From Siphonodentalium dalli (Eukaryota; Mollusca; Scaphopoda; Gadilida; Siphonodentaliidae): a DNA stretch of 64,000 nucleotides. Below the pieces are notes generated by a model that ran no database searches, was not told where the DNA came from, and was given only the letters and a program-made list of their open reading frames with translations. The stretch is from the NCBI GenBank assembly GCA_032622095.1, contig CP136061.1, positions 133,633,587-133,697,586 on the forward strand, given 5' to 3'. Each line of letters opens with the position of its first letter. Position 1 is the first letter of the stretch. This document shows, piece by piece, positions 12,351-24,166 of this stretch. The position numbers and the translations under genes were made by a program.

Positions 12351-14805
12351 TTATTCACCCTGCACTTTTAATACAGCAGCACGAAAATCTATTTTCAATG
12401 CCAACATACAGAAATTTAAATTCACATTTCCAAACATACTGCATTGTGAACCATTGCTTTGATAAAATGACATATTATTTGGTAAAATCATTGAATCACA
12501 AACAAAGTTATTGAAATGTGTGCCATCTGAACACAACAAAGGCCAGAAAACAGCAGATTTCCAAAAAGGAACAATAAGCACACCATATGCATTGCACTGA
12601 GCCATATAGCGAACGACTCGTGGAATAAGACATATAGGCGGTACAAACCAACCATTATGTCCACCCCAATCTACAGTAAATGCATCCATGCCAGATGACT
12701 GAGGATCCCAAAATTTTGAATAGAATTTTTGCAATTTACAAGTTTTAATACTAGCAAACCAATCCACTCCAAATGGACCCCAGATATTTTGCACATATTC
12801 AAACAAAGCGTTGGAGATACCCCAGTCATCTGCATCATACACCCGACTTAAATAATCAGCTTTTTCATTTTCAGTACGAGGTATCCATTCAACAAAAAGT
12901 GATATATTATTCTGAGTACAATAGTTATGAATTGAAATTGCAATATCTTGCAAATGTTGTTTCATGCTACCTTTAGCTACAATAGATACGACACTAGAGT
13001 TATCTGTAAACCACTTTACCCTGCTATCTTTCAATTCTTTTAATGATTTTAGAACCCTTTCGACTGCGGTTAACTCACGCCATGCAGAACTTTTCACCAT
13101 TTCAAAACCAAGCCATCTACCAATAACTACGCGATCACCGTGATGAATCTCAAACCCACCAAACCCGGAATCGCTAGCATCAGTATAAACTATCTTCTCA
13201 CATCCGGCTTTTAAATTAAGAAACCGAATATTCAAGATTTTCAGATGCTTCTCCCAATAATCCAATTGTGCTAAACTACCTTCTGAAATAAAAATGTTTT
13301 CATTCCAAGAAACTGCTTTAGCCACATCTATCGAAATACTACGCGTCATCAACTGTGTAGTATGACCTAGAAGGTTACACTGGTGTAAATAAGGTTAGGA
13401 GAGAATAAAATAGACACTGGGCCCTGATTGGTCAATAGCCTTGTGTGCTTTTTGCATAAAAAAATCATCACACCTCTTCCCTATGATTTCCCATAGGTAA
13501 GATAGCCATTGGCACAGGAATTAACCCTTTGTAGTGAAGTTTGAATTTGTTGGTGTGGTCTAAAATATGACAGTATTTTTTTATGCGGATCTGACACTAG
13601 TTACGAAAACACAAGATTTAAAGGCGAATTCCCTGCTAGACAGATATGATTTTTTTGTGTAAAAAGTTTCCCGAAATGTCAATTTTTCAGATTAAAAAAA
13701 AAAATTGGACCCATGGTTCATATAGCCAACAGCATACGCTAAAACGTTAGCACTGAGGCCTATGGAAAACATTTACACCAGTGTAACCAGAACGAGACTC
13801 ATTGAAATGATTTGACCTACAAATCGAGCAACGAGTTGCACATGAACCGCGCCCAGCAGCGACCAATCACGGCAAATATGTTGTTTTGTCTGGATGGCCT
13901 GAGTCAACCTGTCGTCCGGGATCTGCAGACAATAATTGACGGTGTTTATTGAATAACCAAGCCAAGTCATAATCTGTACCGGTGTCCAGATAGATTTGTC
14001 GTCATTCAATACAAATCCACCGTCAATCAAATCTGCACGCACTGCCTGTGATAAAGCCAATGCCGACTCGTAATCATTACTAATCCCAAACCCGTCATCC
14101 AAATACATTACAATTGAATGACCTTCACCTCGCCAATTTTTAATAAGTGGCCGAGTAACCTTAGTAAACAAATAAGGAGCCGATGTCAAACCAAATGCAA
14201 CGACATCAAATTTGAAATACAGACTACGCCCATCTGCAAAGGTCCATGAGAATCCAAAATATTCTGTATGATTTTCACATAAAGACAAATGATGGTATGC
14301 AGAATGAAGATCAAATTTAAACATCCAGGAGTCTTTTTGTAAATAAGACAAAGCCACTTTCATATCCTCAAACTTGACTGACCGTTTCTGAACTGAAACG
14401 TTAACATGTCGAAGGTCCAAAATCAATCGTTTTTTACCCGAATTTTGAACTGAAACAGTTAACGGATTAACTACTTTCGGCGGATGTTCACATTTTGTGA
14501 CCAGCCCTTCTCTCAATAAATTTGAAATTGCTTCTGATACAAATTTTCCATGCCTCATTGCAGTTTTATTATTGCGCATGAAAATTGACTCTGGTTCAAA
14601 ATTAAATGGTAATTTGTATCCATTCTTGATCACATCTAATACAAATTCAGATGCACCAATGTTTTCCCAAAATTGTACATGCATTTTCAACCTGTTTTTA
14701 ACAGAAAACAATTTTTGATCATCCTCAAATTCAAATGCATCAGACATTTCATAAAACCCATCAATGTGATTTTCAACAAGATTATACTTATCTTCTATAA
14801 CTGTC
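12351..14805 (-). pseudogene. Reverse transcriptase-RNase H polyprotein, split by a MITE
   Basis: The RT part (13789 to about 14805) has RLILDLRHVN, motif A FKFDLHSAYHHL, AFGLTSAPYLF and the catalytic YLDD box in MYLDDGFG. The RNase H part (12351-13372) follows with YTDASDSGFGG, the glutamate in AWRELTAVE, and WFTDNSSVV, then a DIRS-type tail region (VDAFTVDWGGHNGWFVPP). The two parts are separated by a 416 bp insertion (13373-13788) with a 4 bp target duplication. Removing the insert and one duplicate joins the two halves in one frame, so the insertion is what broke the gene. The first ATG in the RT frame after gag is at 14747. The RNase H frame ends at a TAA (12351-12353). Confidence 0.85.
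13373..13788. mobile_element. 416 bp MITE inside the RT-RNase H gene
   Basis: Terminal inverted repeats GGTTACACTGGTGTAAAT / ATTTACACCAGTGTAACC bound the insert. It is flanked by AGAA on both sides (13369-13372 and 13789-13792), a 4 bp target duplication. The interior is AT-rich and non-coding. The superfamily is uncertain: a 4 bp duplication occurs in several classes and no transposase is present. Confidence 0.85.
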
Positions 14806-15519
14806 CTATCTACTTTCTGCTCCCGTAACTGATGTACTCGCTCTGTTCCGGATGACTGGACATCTGCTGATAAAGTGAGAGAATTCCCCGCACCCATAGC
14901 AGGCACCTTTGCCACGAAAAGGCTGTTTGTCGGAGAATCCTCTTGAACCTTGAAAACCAGCAACACGATCAGCAGCGCGCACATACCCTTGCGACACTTT
15001 AGGCACTTCCAACACAGGCTTAACACGACGTTTGCTCGGCTGCTTATTTTTTCTCTCCCGAACCACACTTTTCTCTGCCTTATCAATCTTGGCCTCATCC
15101 TCTGAACCATCCGCAACAGGATTGGAAGAATAATGCTTAACCGTCTCCCATCCATAAGGAGATGAATCTGCTATTTTAACCAGCTTATTTCGATGCTTGA
15201 TTGATTCATCACACTCATCCACAACAGAACAAGCACTCTCCAAATCATCGGCTTCAATAGCCCGCTTAGCGCGTGCCAGGTTATCGCGTATGGACGAATT
15301 GAATTCATATTGAATTTTGTGCCCCGGCCGCTTCCAGTTGAATTCGGCATCAGATCGAATTTTCCGCAATTCTGACGAAACGGCAACTGTATTGAAGGCA
15401 AAATCTGACTTGAGCTCTGCAATTTTATCTTGGACCAGGTGTTCCAATGCCGCTTTTTGGTTAGTAACCGCTGCTAAAACATCTTTCAAAGTCGGTTCTG
15501 AAACCTGTTTTTCATGCAT
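14806..15519 (-). CDS. gag: Gag-like protein with zinc knuckle (DIRS/Ngaro element)
   Basis: A 237-residue reading frame when started at the ATG at 15519; the frame is open a little further upstream but with no earlier ATG in the stretch read. The first 120 residues are predicted helical and charged, the middle is Lys/Arg-rich (KNKQPSKRRVKP), and near the C-terminus is a CCHC zinc knuckle, CYGCGEFSHFISRCP, fitting C-x2-C-x4-H-x4-C. Such a protein would form the nucleoprotein particle that packages element RNA. The stop falls inside the upstream end of the RT frame, which lies in the +1 frame relative to gag, so RT would need frameshifting, splicing or reinitiation. The frame looks intact. Confidence 0.8.
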   Translation of the reverse strand: MHEKQVSEPTLKDVLAAVTNQKAALEHLVQDKIAELKSDFAFNTVAVSSELRKIRSDAEFNWKRPGHKIQYEFNSSIRDNLARAKRAIEADDLESACSVVDECDESIKHRNKLVKIADSSPYGWETVKHYSSNPVADGSEDEAKIDKAEKSVVRERKNKQPSKRRVKPVLEVPKVSQGYVRAADRVAGFQGSRGFSDKQPFRGKGACYGCGEFSHFISRCPVIRNRASTSVTGAESR

Positions 15520-15541
15520 TTTCAAAATGGCGGCCACAGTA

Positions 15542-15705
15542 AAAATTTAGGCTTCCGCACAGTTCGGCGGCTTCAACGCAGATGACCAGATTACCCATAT
15601 CGCTCCGCTTCAACAAATAGCGCCCCCTTTCGGTATTCCGTCGATCACCGCTAGGGGAAAGTACTTTAACTCTAATTCCCGTTGGTCAACCGAGTTAAAG
15701 AATAT
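15542..15705 (-). repeat. Split direct repeat A1 (5' end of element)
   Basis: These 164 bp match 11477-11640 at every base compared. The repeat contains CTAGGGGAAAGTACTTTAAC, and the GCTAGGGGAA within it is the reverse complement of the outer end of repeat B. It lies immediately upstream of the gag reading frame and probably contains the promoter, although no promoter motif can be named. Confidence 0.9.
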
Positions 15706-17826
15706 ATATCGTGGGTTGTTCTAAGCCAAGGTTAATCACGTGATTGACTACCCTACGATATTTCCATCTACGAGTTTTATGTGCGCACGACTGCGATTCC
15801 GTCGCAAGTGGAGGTAACCAAGGATACGCCATGATTTCGCATCTAAAATAAAAAAGTTATTGTCATTATTGTTTTTACTCGCGATCTTGTCGAGGACATG
15901 CGCAGTTCAACTACCGGTTACTACCCACAACGGAAAACTTATACGATTGAAGCGTGGTCGTCTGAACTGAACTTAGGATAACATATTCATGGTTGGTCCA
16001 CGTATATAAACCATAAATCTCTTAACCCTTCCATGACTCGAGCTTCCTGAAATTTTGCGAAAACACTGTGCCAATGCATTCTCTTATATATGCTAGTCTC
16101 CCATAGGGAGCCTCGCAAATACAAGAGAACTAGCCGATGTACCCGTCGTTGCACGGATACAGTTTGACAAAATTAAACTTGAAAGTGGCATAGGACCGGC
16201 TTATCCTATGTTAACCGAGAGCCGAAATACATACCCATGCCAAATTGCATTGTACTCTGTGCTAGAACTGTGTACGTCTATAAGGAACATACATGGACAG
16301 ATTGAGAGATCGAGACACATACACAGCTTCGCCGTCCCGATATTGTCAAAGATAAAGAGCGTTCGAGTCGCTCTTTGTCCCGATAAGGTAAAATTAAAGA
16401 GCGCAATTTATCATAGTAGCTACTATACAGCCAAAAAAGGTATTTCCTTTAATGTGAATACAATTCAGTGATATCAACTCTTTTGAATGTGTATCAGTGA
16501 GAAATTGAGATTTATGTTATAGTGTGGTAAAATTGGTCACTCATCGTCATCTTAATAACGATTTGAGTCAAATAATGAACAAACAGAAGCATTACCAAGA
16601 TAGAGAAGCTCATGCCAAGTGTCGACTAAGACTCGAAGCAAGCAGTTTCCTTTTACAAATATGTTGTGTATAATGCCCTGTAAATATTCGTGATTCGATG
16701 TCGATACCGAATCGGATCCCCTGATTCGAATATCCAACGTTGACCCATTGTTGCTGATATTGCGTTGGGTAACAGCGAACTATGCGAAGGACTGGTGCTT
16801 GTGCGATAGTCTACGAAACACACATACAAGATACCCGATACAAGAATTTATTGCAAAACACCTCAAGGGGCATTTTTACATAAATAAACAATACATAAAT
16901 AAATTAATATAACAAACACAGTTCTTGTCAACATTCCCTCAACATTTTCTTCAAGTTTTATGAGATGTGTTATTAAAGGGTGCATATGTCAATAAATTAT
17001 TAAAGGGTGCACATGGGTCACATAGGCCAGTCCAAAAAGCGTACGTAAGAGACCAGACATTTTGTAAGACCAATTTGTAACTGAATTGCGTTATCAGGAT
17101 GAGTATATATATGTCACGTTCTCGCGAACTGGAAGACCCCTGGGTATAAATCACCCGGTCGGCTTGGAGCCTGGTCATGTGGTACACTGAATGGTAGCTA
17201 ATTATGTCAAACTATGGCCTCTTGAGTGCAGTCGATCAAATTAAAGCTAATCAGAGCTTGTGTTTGTAATATGTTTAAATACCTCCGACTTTTTAATAAA
17301 ATTTATCTTATCTTATCTATCTTATCTTATCTTAACGTACTCCTAAAAGTGTCATGTTGGAACAATGAGACTCGAGATTATGAATATAATGATTAACCGC
17401 AAACTGCGTAATTTTGCACACAATCATAGTCTAAACAAATTTATGTTAATTATTGAAATTTCAACTAATCATTTAGTGCATTTGTTTTCGACAGCAAGGA
17501 TTCATTATCCGTGTAAAATGTATAGGATATTCTCGGGTATTCGGAAAAATAATTCAACGAGGCAGAGCCGAGTCTTTAATTTTCCCGAATACCCGTTAGC
17601 TAGCGGAATATATGTCTTAAATCACAGCTATACCTGAAATAAATCCACATACCTCAATAAGACTAGATTTCTGGAAAAATTAAGTCCAAATATATTGTGC
17701 AGAGGACATGTGTATGTCGCGTCTTACACTGCATGTACATTCATGCAACATAGTCTCCAAACCGTTAAACAATTAGACAAAGCCACACCTTTGTCTGGCC
17801 TGGCCAAGCGATGGTCATATACAATA
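15706..17826. other. Non-coding stretch with small hairpin repeats
   Basis: No exon is recognised. Notable items are a hairpin with AAGTGGAGG tail at 15793-15813, a copy of the TGTGCCAATGCATTCTC palindromic repeat at about 16051-16131, a retroposon-like (TATCT)n tail at 17290-17335, and an inverted repeat CGGGTATTCGG / CCGAATACCCG at about 17534-17594. Confidence 0.5.
16051..16131. repeat. Copy of the TGTGCCAATGCATTCTC hairpin repeat
   Basis: Bases AATTTTGCGAAAAC followed by TGTGCCAATGCATTCTC, then a partially complementary return arm. The same unit occurs at 44129-44232 (inverted) and twice within 57837-58284. Non-coding fold-back repeat family. Confidence 0.65.
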
Positions 17827-20825
17827 CTAGCAGGGTTACCCGGCGTTGCCCAGGTTAAAGTGATGTGAAACCCTCTGTGGATATTTGGTGGGAATAGAGA
17901 ATACTCTTGCTCACAAAGTGTTACACGTATTCTCATAAATTGTATATCCAATTGCCATCACAAAACATGATTCTTACACATGGAATATAAGTAGTGGCTC
18001 ACCTTGTCAGGTCGGAGCGATTATCATTTTGCTTATCGCGTTTAATCGTTTAATCTGTCCAACCAATAAAGAAGTATTTATTTATTTACAACTGCGTATA
18101 CTTCAGACGTTATAGCATGAAACATGAACATCATAAACACATTAGTTCGAAAAGATAAAAGACGACAATTGTGTTTTACATAGAGATGTATCAATCAACC
18201 AATCAATCTAGTTTATCATATCTTCATGAAGATACAGATGTTTTAAAGATATGTCCAGGTAATCCTCTGTTCTGGTGCTATATACTGGCTAATCATTTTC
18301 AGTTTAAACGAATTGATGTTATGCATGTATAGCAGCTACATGTGTCCGACACAGCGATATTTTGAGTTGTTTATGTTAGGCGATGAGTCTGTTCTAAAAA
18401 ATGAAAGAAATCCTCTGTATCGGGCAGATATACCCTTGTCAGATGTCAATATTGGAGGATCCTGAAAAGTCATGTGCTACGGACTGCGTTTTCCTTTATC
18501 TCAGAAGTAACCATATTTGACTGCACACTGTGACCACTATTTTGAACAGGCCTGCTCTACATTTCCATATATCTTGGCAATTGTAACTTTTTTTGTGGAA
18601 ACTATATTGAATGGGACAGACTCAATCGTGTTATGATATATACATGAGCCATTCTAATACGCAATCCTCTGACGATTCAAGGTCCCTCAGATTGAATGAA
18701 TATATGTATCTCTTAAATTGATCGATATAAATATACTTTTAATGCTCTCTTCTATGTATCTGTGTTGCTATATCATTATAGGAATGCCCTGATTTCCATC
18801 CCCATATAAATATGACAGTTGAGAAGATATAATTGTTCAAGTGACTTAATTCAGTCACCAGTTGTCGAGATTGTGAAATTGGAATGCCAAAAACTCATTA
18901 GAATGACATGGAGATGGCCTGGGAGATGACTATATATATAACTTTGTTGGATATCGGCGAATTGAACAATCTTATACATGCTAGTAAATCTCCTCTCGCC
19001 ATCCATGACCCAAACGACCCCAAATGTGATTTAATTCATCATATCATTAGAGAAGAACGTGCATGAATTTGGTAGAATCATAATTAAACCACGTCTATAG
19101 TCGCATGCATGCATTATATAATGGAGGTGATTATAATTATATAAGTTTGGTGCTAATCGGCAACTAAACAAAATATTATCATAATTATTACCCCCCCCCC
19201 AATCTCTCACCCAAACGGCACCAATTTCGCGTCTTTAACTCACACGTGTATATTCCTCGTATCACGGAGAAGAATAATATATCAATTTGGTCGAAATTTG
19301 TGCTAAAAATAGCCCCTCCCCTGACACCAACAACGTCACTTTAGAAAATTTTAACCCGCACCATTATCTTACTCATAAAAAGTTACCCCTGTTAGACCGC
19401 CTTGGTGCCATCTCGATTGTACCCTTAAAGTTATATATAGAACACAGACAGATATTCGCAAATATTTGATTCATTGTATCATTTGAGAAGAACGTGTATG
19501 AGTTTGATGGTAATTGGCACTAAACATATTTGTATAAGTTTTGGTGACCCTCCCGTCCCTATTTCGGACTCAAGCGGCGCCACTTTTGACATCAATAAAC
19601 CACACACTTAGACTCATTATAGAGATGAATATATATAAAATGTATGAAAATTGGCGAGTATACAAATTCGTATCAAATTTAGAGCCACCATTGCATATCT
19701 CTCACCCAAAAGGCTCCAATTTGGCGCATTTAAACCACACGATTATATTATTCGTATCACGAATATTTATCAAACAGGTGGAAATCGGCGTTAAACATAC
19801 TGTTTATCAATGTTCGCGTCCCTCTCACCATCTAGGCACCCCTGACTCGAATGCCCCCACTTTTTATTGACATCTTTAAACCACACAATTAGACTCCTGA
19901 TATCATGGAGATTATTATTTGTAAGTTTGGTGCTAATCCGCGACTGAACAATTTTTTATCAAATTTAGTGCCCACCCCACCCCATCTCTCACCAAAGCAG
20001 CACCAATATGACGTCTTTAAAATCACACGATTAGATTCCTCATATCATGGATAAGAATGTGTATCAATTTGGTGGAAATTGGCGTTAAAAATATTGTGTA
20101 TCAATTTTGGTGCCCCTCTCCCTTTCAGTGCACCCCTGACTCGAATGACGCCACTTTTGACAGCTTTAAGCCACGCCATTAGACACCTCATACCATGGGG
20201 ATGAATTTTTATAAGTTTCGTGGCAATCGGCGACAAAACCAATTCTTGTGAGATTTAGTACCCACCCACCGCCCGCCCCAATCTCTCATCCCAACGACAC
20301 CAATTTGTCGTCTTTAAATCATACAATAAGATTCCTTGTATCATGGAGAAGATCTCAGAAGAATGTGCATCAATTTGGTGGAATTCGGCGCTATAATTAT
20401 TTTGATCAATTTTGGTGCCCCTCTCCCTTCCGGGCATCCATGACGCGAACGGCGCGACTTTTGACATATTTAAACCACACCATTAGATTCCTCATATTAT
20501 GGGAATGATTATATATAAGTTTGGTGGCAATCGGCGACAATATTTTTTTCTGCCCCTCCCCCTTTTCTGCCCCCGACAACAACGGCGTCACTTTTGAAAA
20601 TTCTAACCATCGCCATTATCTTTCTCGTACAAAGTTACCCCTATTAGACCCCTTTGGTGCTATCTAGGTGGTCCCCTGTGGATTTCTATAGAACACAGAC
20701 AGACAGACAATTCAATTCTTTATTCTCATGACCTATAATACATAGGTATCGAGATAACATTTGTACACTATTTACATATATCATGGTACATATATAAGCA
20801 TATTATGCACATTCGCAAATATAGA
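17827..20825 (-). mobile_element. Non-autonomous Helitron-like element, copy B
   Basis: The 3' end (minus strand) is CTAG at 17827-17830 followed by T, preceded by the GGGTAACCCTG stretch and a CCGGG-type hairpin. The 5' end is TCTATATTTGCG at 20825 preceded by A. The first kilobase (17827 to about 18980) is colinear with copy A 2265-3420. The rest is the composite tandem array (18990-20700), which includes an internal near-duplicate of the 5' subterminal segment at 19375-19470. An insertion of about 100 bp with an AATTC-repeat end lies at about 20710-20808. No transposase is encoded. At the site matching the fold-back insertion in copy A this copy is uninterrupted. Confidence 0.75.
18990..20700. 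repeat. Degenerate tandem array inside Helitron copy B
   Basis: Composite units of the same two types as in copy A, with landmarks TTTGGTGGAAAT, TTTTGGTGCCCCTCTCCC and AAATTTAGTGCCCACC. More units than in copy A or C, so the array expands and contracts between copies. Apparent ORFs here are repeat translations and not genes. Confidence 0.8.
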
Positions 20826-23800
20826 TATAGAAGATGTTACCGCCGTGAGTTGTCCAAGCCATGCATTAACTCTCACTTCGTCTTCGTTAATCATGCAGTG
20901 AGAATAAATCAGCTCATTGCGGAGATAACGGGGCGTGTATATGCTCTTGTATGAATGATTGAATATCGCGTGGAATGTATTTCGTCATTGAGATTAAAGC
21001 AATGCGACACGTCGATCAATAAACCGAACATCTATAAAGTCTGGATAAAACGGAAATGTGGGGACAATTCCATCACGCAGGACTCAGAACAAAGCTGCAT
21101 GTGCATGGTGAGCAAATATATATTACATGCCAAATATTTTTCAACTCTCATTAATATTGTAAGAAAATAATTTATGGATTTTTGGTACATTATGGCAATC
21201 GTTAAATTTAGTTAGGCCATGTACAAAAAGGTTGACATTGTTTTGATACTTTTGTCAACAAATATGTGGTTGGAGATTAGTTGTCTGATATTTCCCCGAT
21301 ATTTGACAAATTTATGTTAGGACTGATTTCGCCATCAGTTGGACAAGTTCCATACAGCCATATAGAGGTTAATTTATCATGTTGAAAACTTGTGGTACTA
21401 GTTTGAACATTTCGGCTCATGGAGGGGGTGGTGTCAAAATACATTTAGACTGTTTCAAGGGGTGTAGTATTTGAAAATTATAAGTTGGACACCACCAACC
21501 GAGGCCCTCAAACCGCGTCACTGATACCATATAAATTCATCAGCCGTCATCAGCTTCCCACTCATGAGTGAAACAATCACCCTTTGTAGTTACCATGTAT
21601 AGCAAATATACATGACTTGATATATGTAATTTTCATGATAAATTATATTTTACTCTGTTGTTGATCATAGCACAGGGACGGAGGGCTATGGCGACTAATG
21701 TTGTTTTAGGGACATGAGCTCGGTGGGGTTTTCACCATTAAGGATCAGGAGACCTCAAGTTTTTCCTAAAACTTTATGTGGGCAAAATTCCTCATATTCT
21801 GCAGAGCTTAATGAAAGATTTGCACCATATTCCCGACTGTTGGAAAGTTTTATGAGCCAGTAATTCGAAAATTCTCCAATCTACTGGTGTGATTCAAATG
21901 GAATTTACCGATTTCGGATATATCTATATGGTTCGAGTGAGTGGGTGTCAGTTAAAAAATCCAAGTTGGAGATTTCTAAATCATCACTAAATATAGCAGC
22001 GCCCATTCGATTCTGATATCTTTTGATTCAGATAGTCCACCTGTAAATTTCAAACTACACCTCTTGGCCCAGACTTTCTTTTCTTTCTTTTTATTCAGTC
22101 TTTTAACATGTGTACATTTAGACTGAATATATTCAAAACATTATTACAGTGATAAATTTATCACGTGATATAGGATAAACATCCAAGTTCGCAAAATAAT
22201 CAATCTGTACCCCCCCCCTCCGCAACTTCAAATGGTACCTCAAGCTTTCCTACTGTTGGAAATTTATAACCTAACACGCCCCAAATTACTGCGACCCATG
22301 TAGCATATTATTATTATTAAACCAACAATTTCAACCTATATTTGGTGTGACATTTCCAGCTGAAGCATGGAATTTTCAACTGCTGAAAATCGTCGGGGGC
22401 GTGGGGTAAGAAAGACAAGTACCCCCCATATCCCCATCCACCATATGTACGTGTTCTATGTCAGGACATAATTACATCCGACCCATGGACCCATTTATAT
22501 CAGGTTTTGGCGACCAGATTCCGACTTTGAAAAGAGGTAATTTTAACACGTTTTGCATTTTGTCAGCAAAGCAAAGATGCAACGATCGTCTCTCATAAAT
22601 AGGGGCTATGCTGCTGTCGCCCAAAACGATAGCCAACGTATTACCAAGAAAACCATAGTCAGAAATGGTAACGCCACCAATATTATGGTATTACATATAA
22701 ATAGAAATTATAAAAAATACATAAAATATTTTGATAACAATTGCGTTTAAACAAGTAATCCTTCAAATTATTACTAACAAAGTAAACGACTGTGGGGTCA
22801 CTCAACAGATTATAAAGACTTGGACATAGTATACTGTAAATACTAAAATTTAAATGAAATAATTAAAAGATAAAATTTAGCAAGTAGTAAAAGTTAATTT
22901 TCTCATTTTTTATTTTGGTTATATAAAGCAATAATTTAAATGTAACATTTGGTTTTTTTAAAATGATTGACCATTTGACCGTGGCTGTTCCAATAATTGC
23001 GCGACTGACCTGGTCAATTGTTCTTAAGAAGTTGTTTTGAGAATTACTATGGAGGGAAATAGTTATGGCTGTGGCTTCGCAAGTAATTACCTTGGTGACG
23101 TGATGTTAACAAATCTGAACTCCAGTTAACCAAGGACGCTTCATACCAAATATAAGGTGAATTATTAATTCTTTAGAAGTTGTTTTAAAGGCACGTGAGG
23201 CCTTAGTTGTCGAAAATATTCATATTTGTTCCAATCACCGTAAACAGAAAAACATTAAAACGCATACGGTTTCGTTCATATATACCATGACCATCGCGTA
23301 AACAGCATGTTATCATAAAGATTTACTATATTTTACCTAAGCAAGAGCCTGATTGTGTTACAGAAGACAGCACAATGCTGCTGGCTAATCACACACAAAT
23401 GGCATAAACGCTCTTTGTTCGTTCCATATCAGGAATTCACCAACAAAGAACGCTCTTTATGTTTACCATCATAATATAAACAAACACCAGAAAAGTAACT
23501 TTTTATGATTTTGTTTACATAACAATGGTCAAAGATATGACAATAACATACTGTTTAAGCGATATTTCTTATTTGTATACGGACAAAGTCTGTCTACATT
23601 TTGTTGTTCTTTCTGTTTGTGGCGGTTTTTGACGGGTGGAAATATTTTCACAGGATACCCACCGCCAAGGCCAACCGTACCTTTAAGATTTACTATGGAG
23701 GGAAAGAATTGTGGTGCTGGCTTCGCAACTATTTGACCTCATTGTAACAAATATAAATATTAGTCACTCAGGCAATAGATGTATCTATTCTGTATATTAA

Positions 23801-24120
23801 CTTATTGGGTCTTACGTGTCTTGAGATGTCTAAATAGTTTTCGATGGACAGATCGCACAAGGGACTCACGCCAATCTTCTCTGTTGGGATTCCAATTGTT
23901 GGCTCATTAAATAGGCACATATGCTTAAGATACAGTCGCACGCTCCCGTAAGTCGGGTTTTGGATCCCAGTCAATGAAAATATCATTGAAATAATCGGTT
24001 TCCCCCAATAAACATCCATATATTGAATATACATGTTTTGGAGCAGAATTAGGCAGTCCATATTGGACGCCATCATGGAATTTATTTTGTTTTGTTTTAA
24101 TTTTCACACATAATTATTAG
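20826..24120. other. 3.3 kb without recognisable genes
   Basis: No supported exon. A short inverted motif pair lies at about 23402-23462 (CATAAACGCTCTTTGTT / AACAAAGAACGCTCTTTATG). The block 22290-22440 resembles 63160-63300 (AATTTCAACCTAT, GGTGTGA, then CAACTGCTGAAAAT), so it is probably an old dispersed repeat. The rest is AT-rich. Confidence 0.45.
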
Positions 24121-24166
24121 TTATGTGGATGGAGTTCTCATTAAACCTCACATCCTTGTATTGGTT

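Larger units (their letters stand above)
10675..15705 (-). mobile_element. Ngaro/PAT-type DIRS-order retrotransposon
   Basis: Read on the minus strand the order is repeat A1 (15542-15705), gag, RT-RNase H, tyrosine recombinase, B1 (11641-11738), A2 (11477-11640), a 704 bp spacer, and B2 (10675-10772). A1 and A2 (164 bp) are identical, as are B1 and B2 (98 bp); B1 and A2 abut without a gap. Split direct repeats with a tyrosine recombinase instead of an integrase are the hallmark of Ngaro/PAT-like elements of the DIRS order. Identical repeats imply recent insertion, yet this copy is defective: a MITE splits the polymerase frame and the recombinase has an internal deletion. The 704 bp between A2 and B2 holds no recognisable gene. 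Confidence 0.85.

Noticed and set aside
15156-15422. Upstream extension of the RT frame over gag
   Set aside because: The frame is open but the residues look unlike any polymerase or protease, while the overlapping gag frame has a clear zinc knuckle.
23768-24076. 102-codon ATG-started frame on the minus strand
   Set aside because: Composition is plausible but no domain, signal or splice context is recognisable, and a single open frame of this length is expected by chance in 64 kb.
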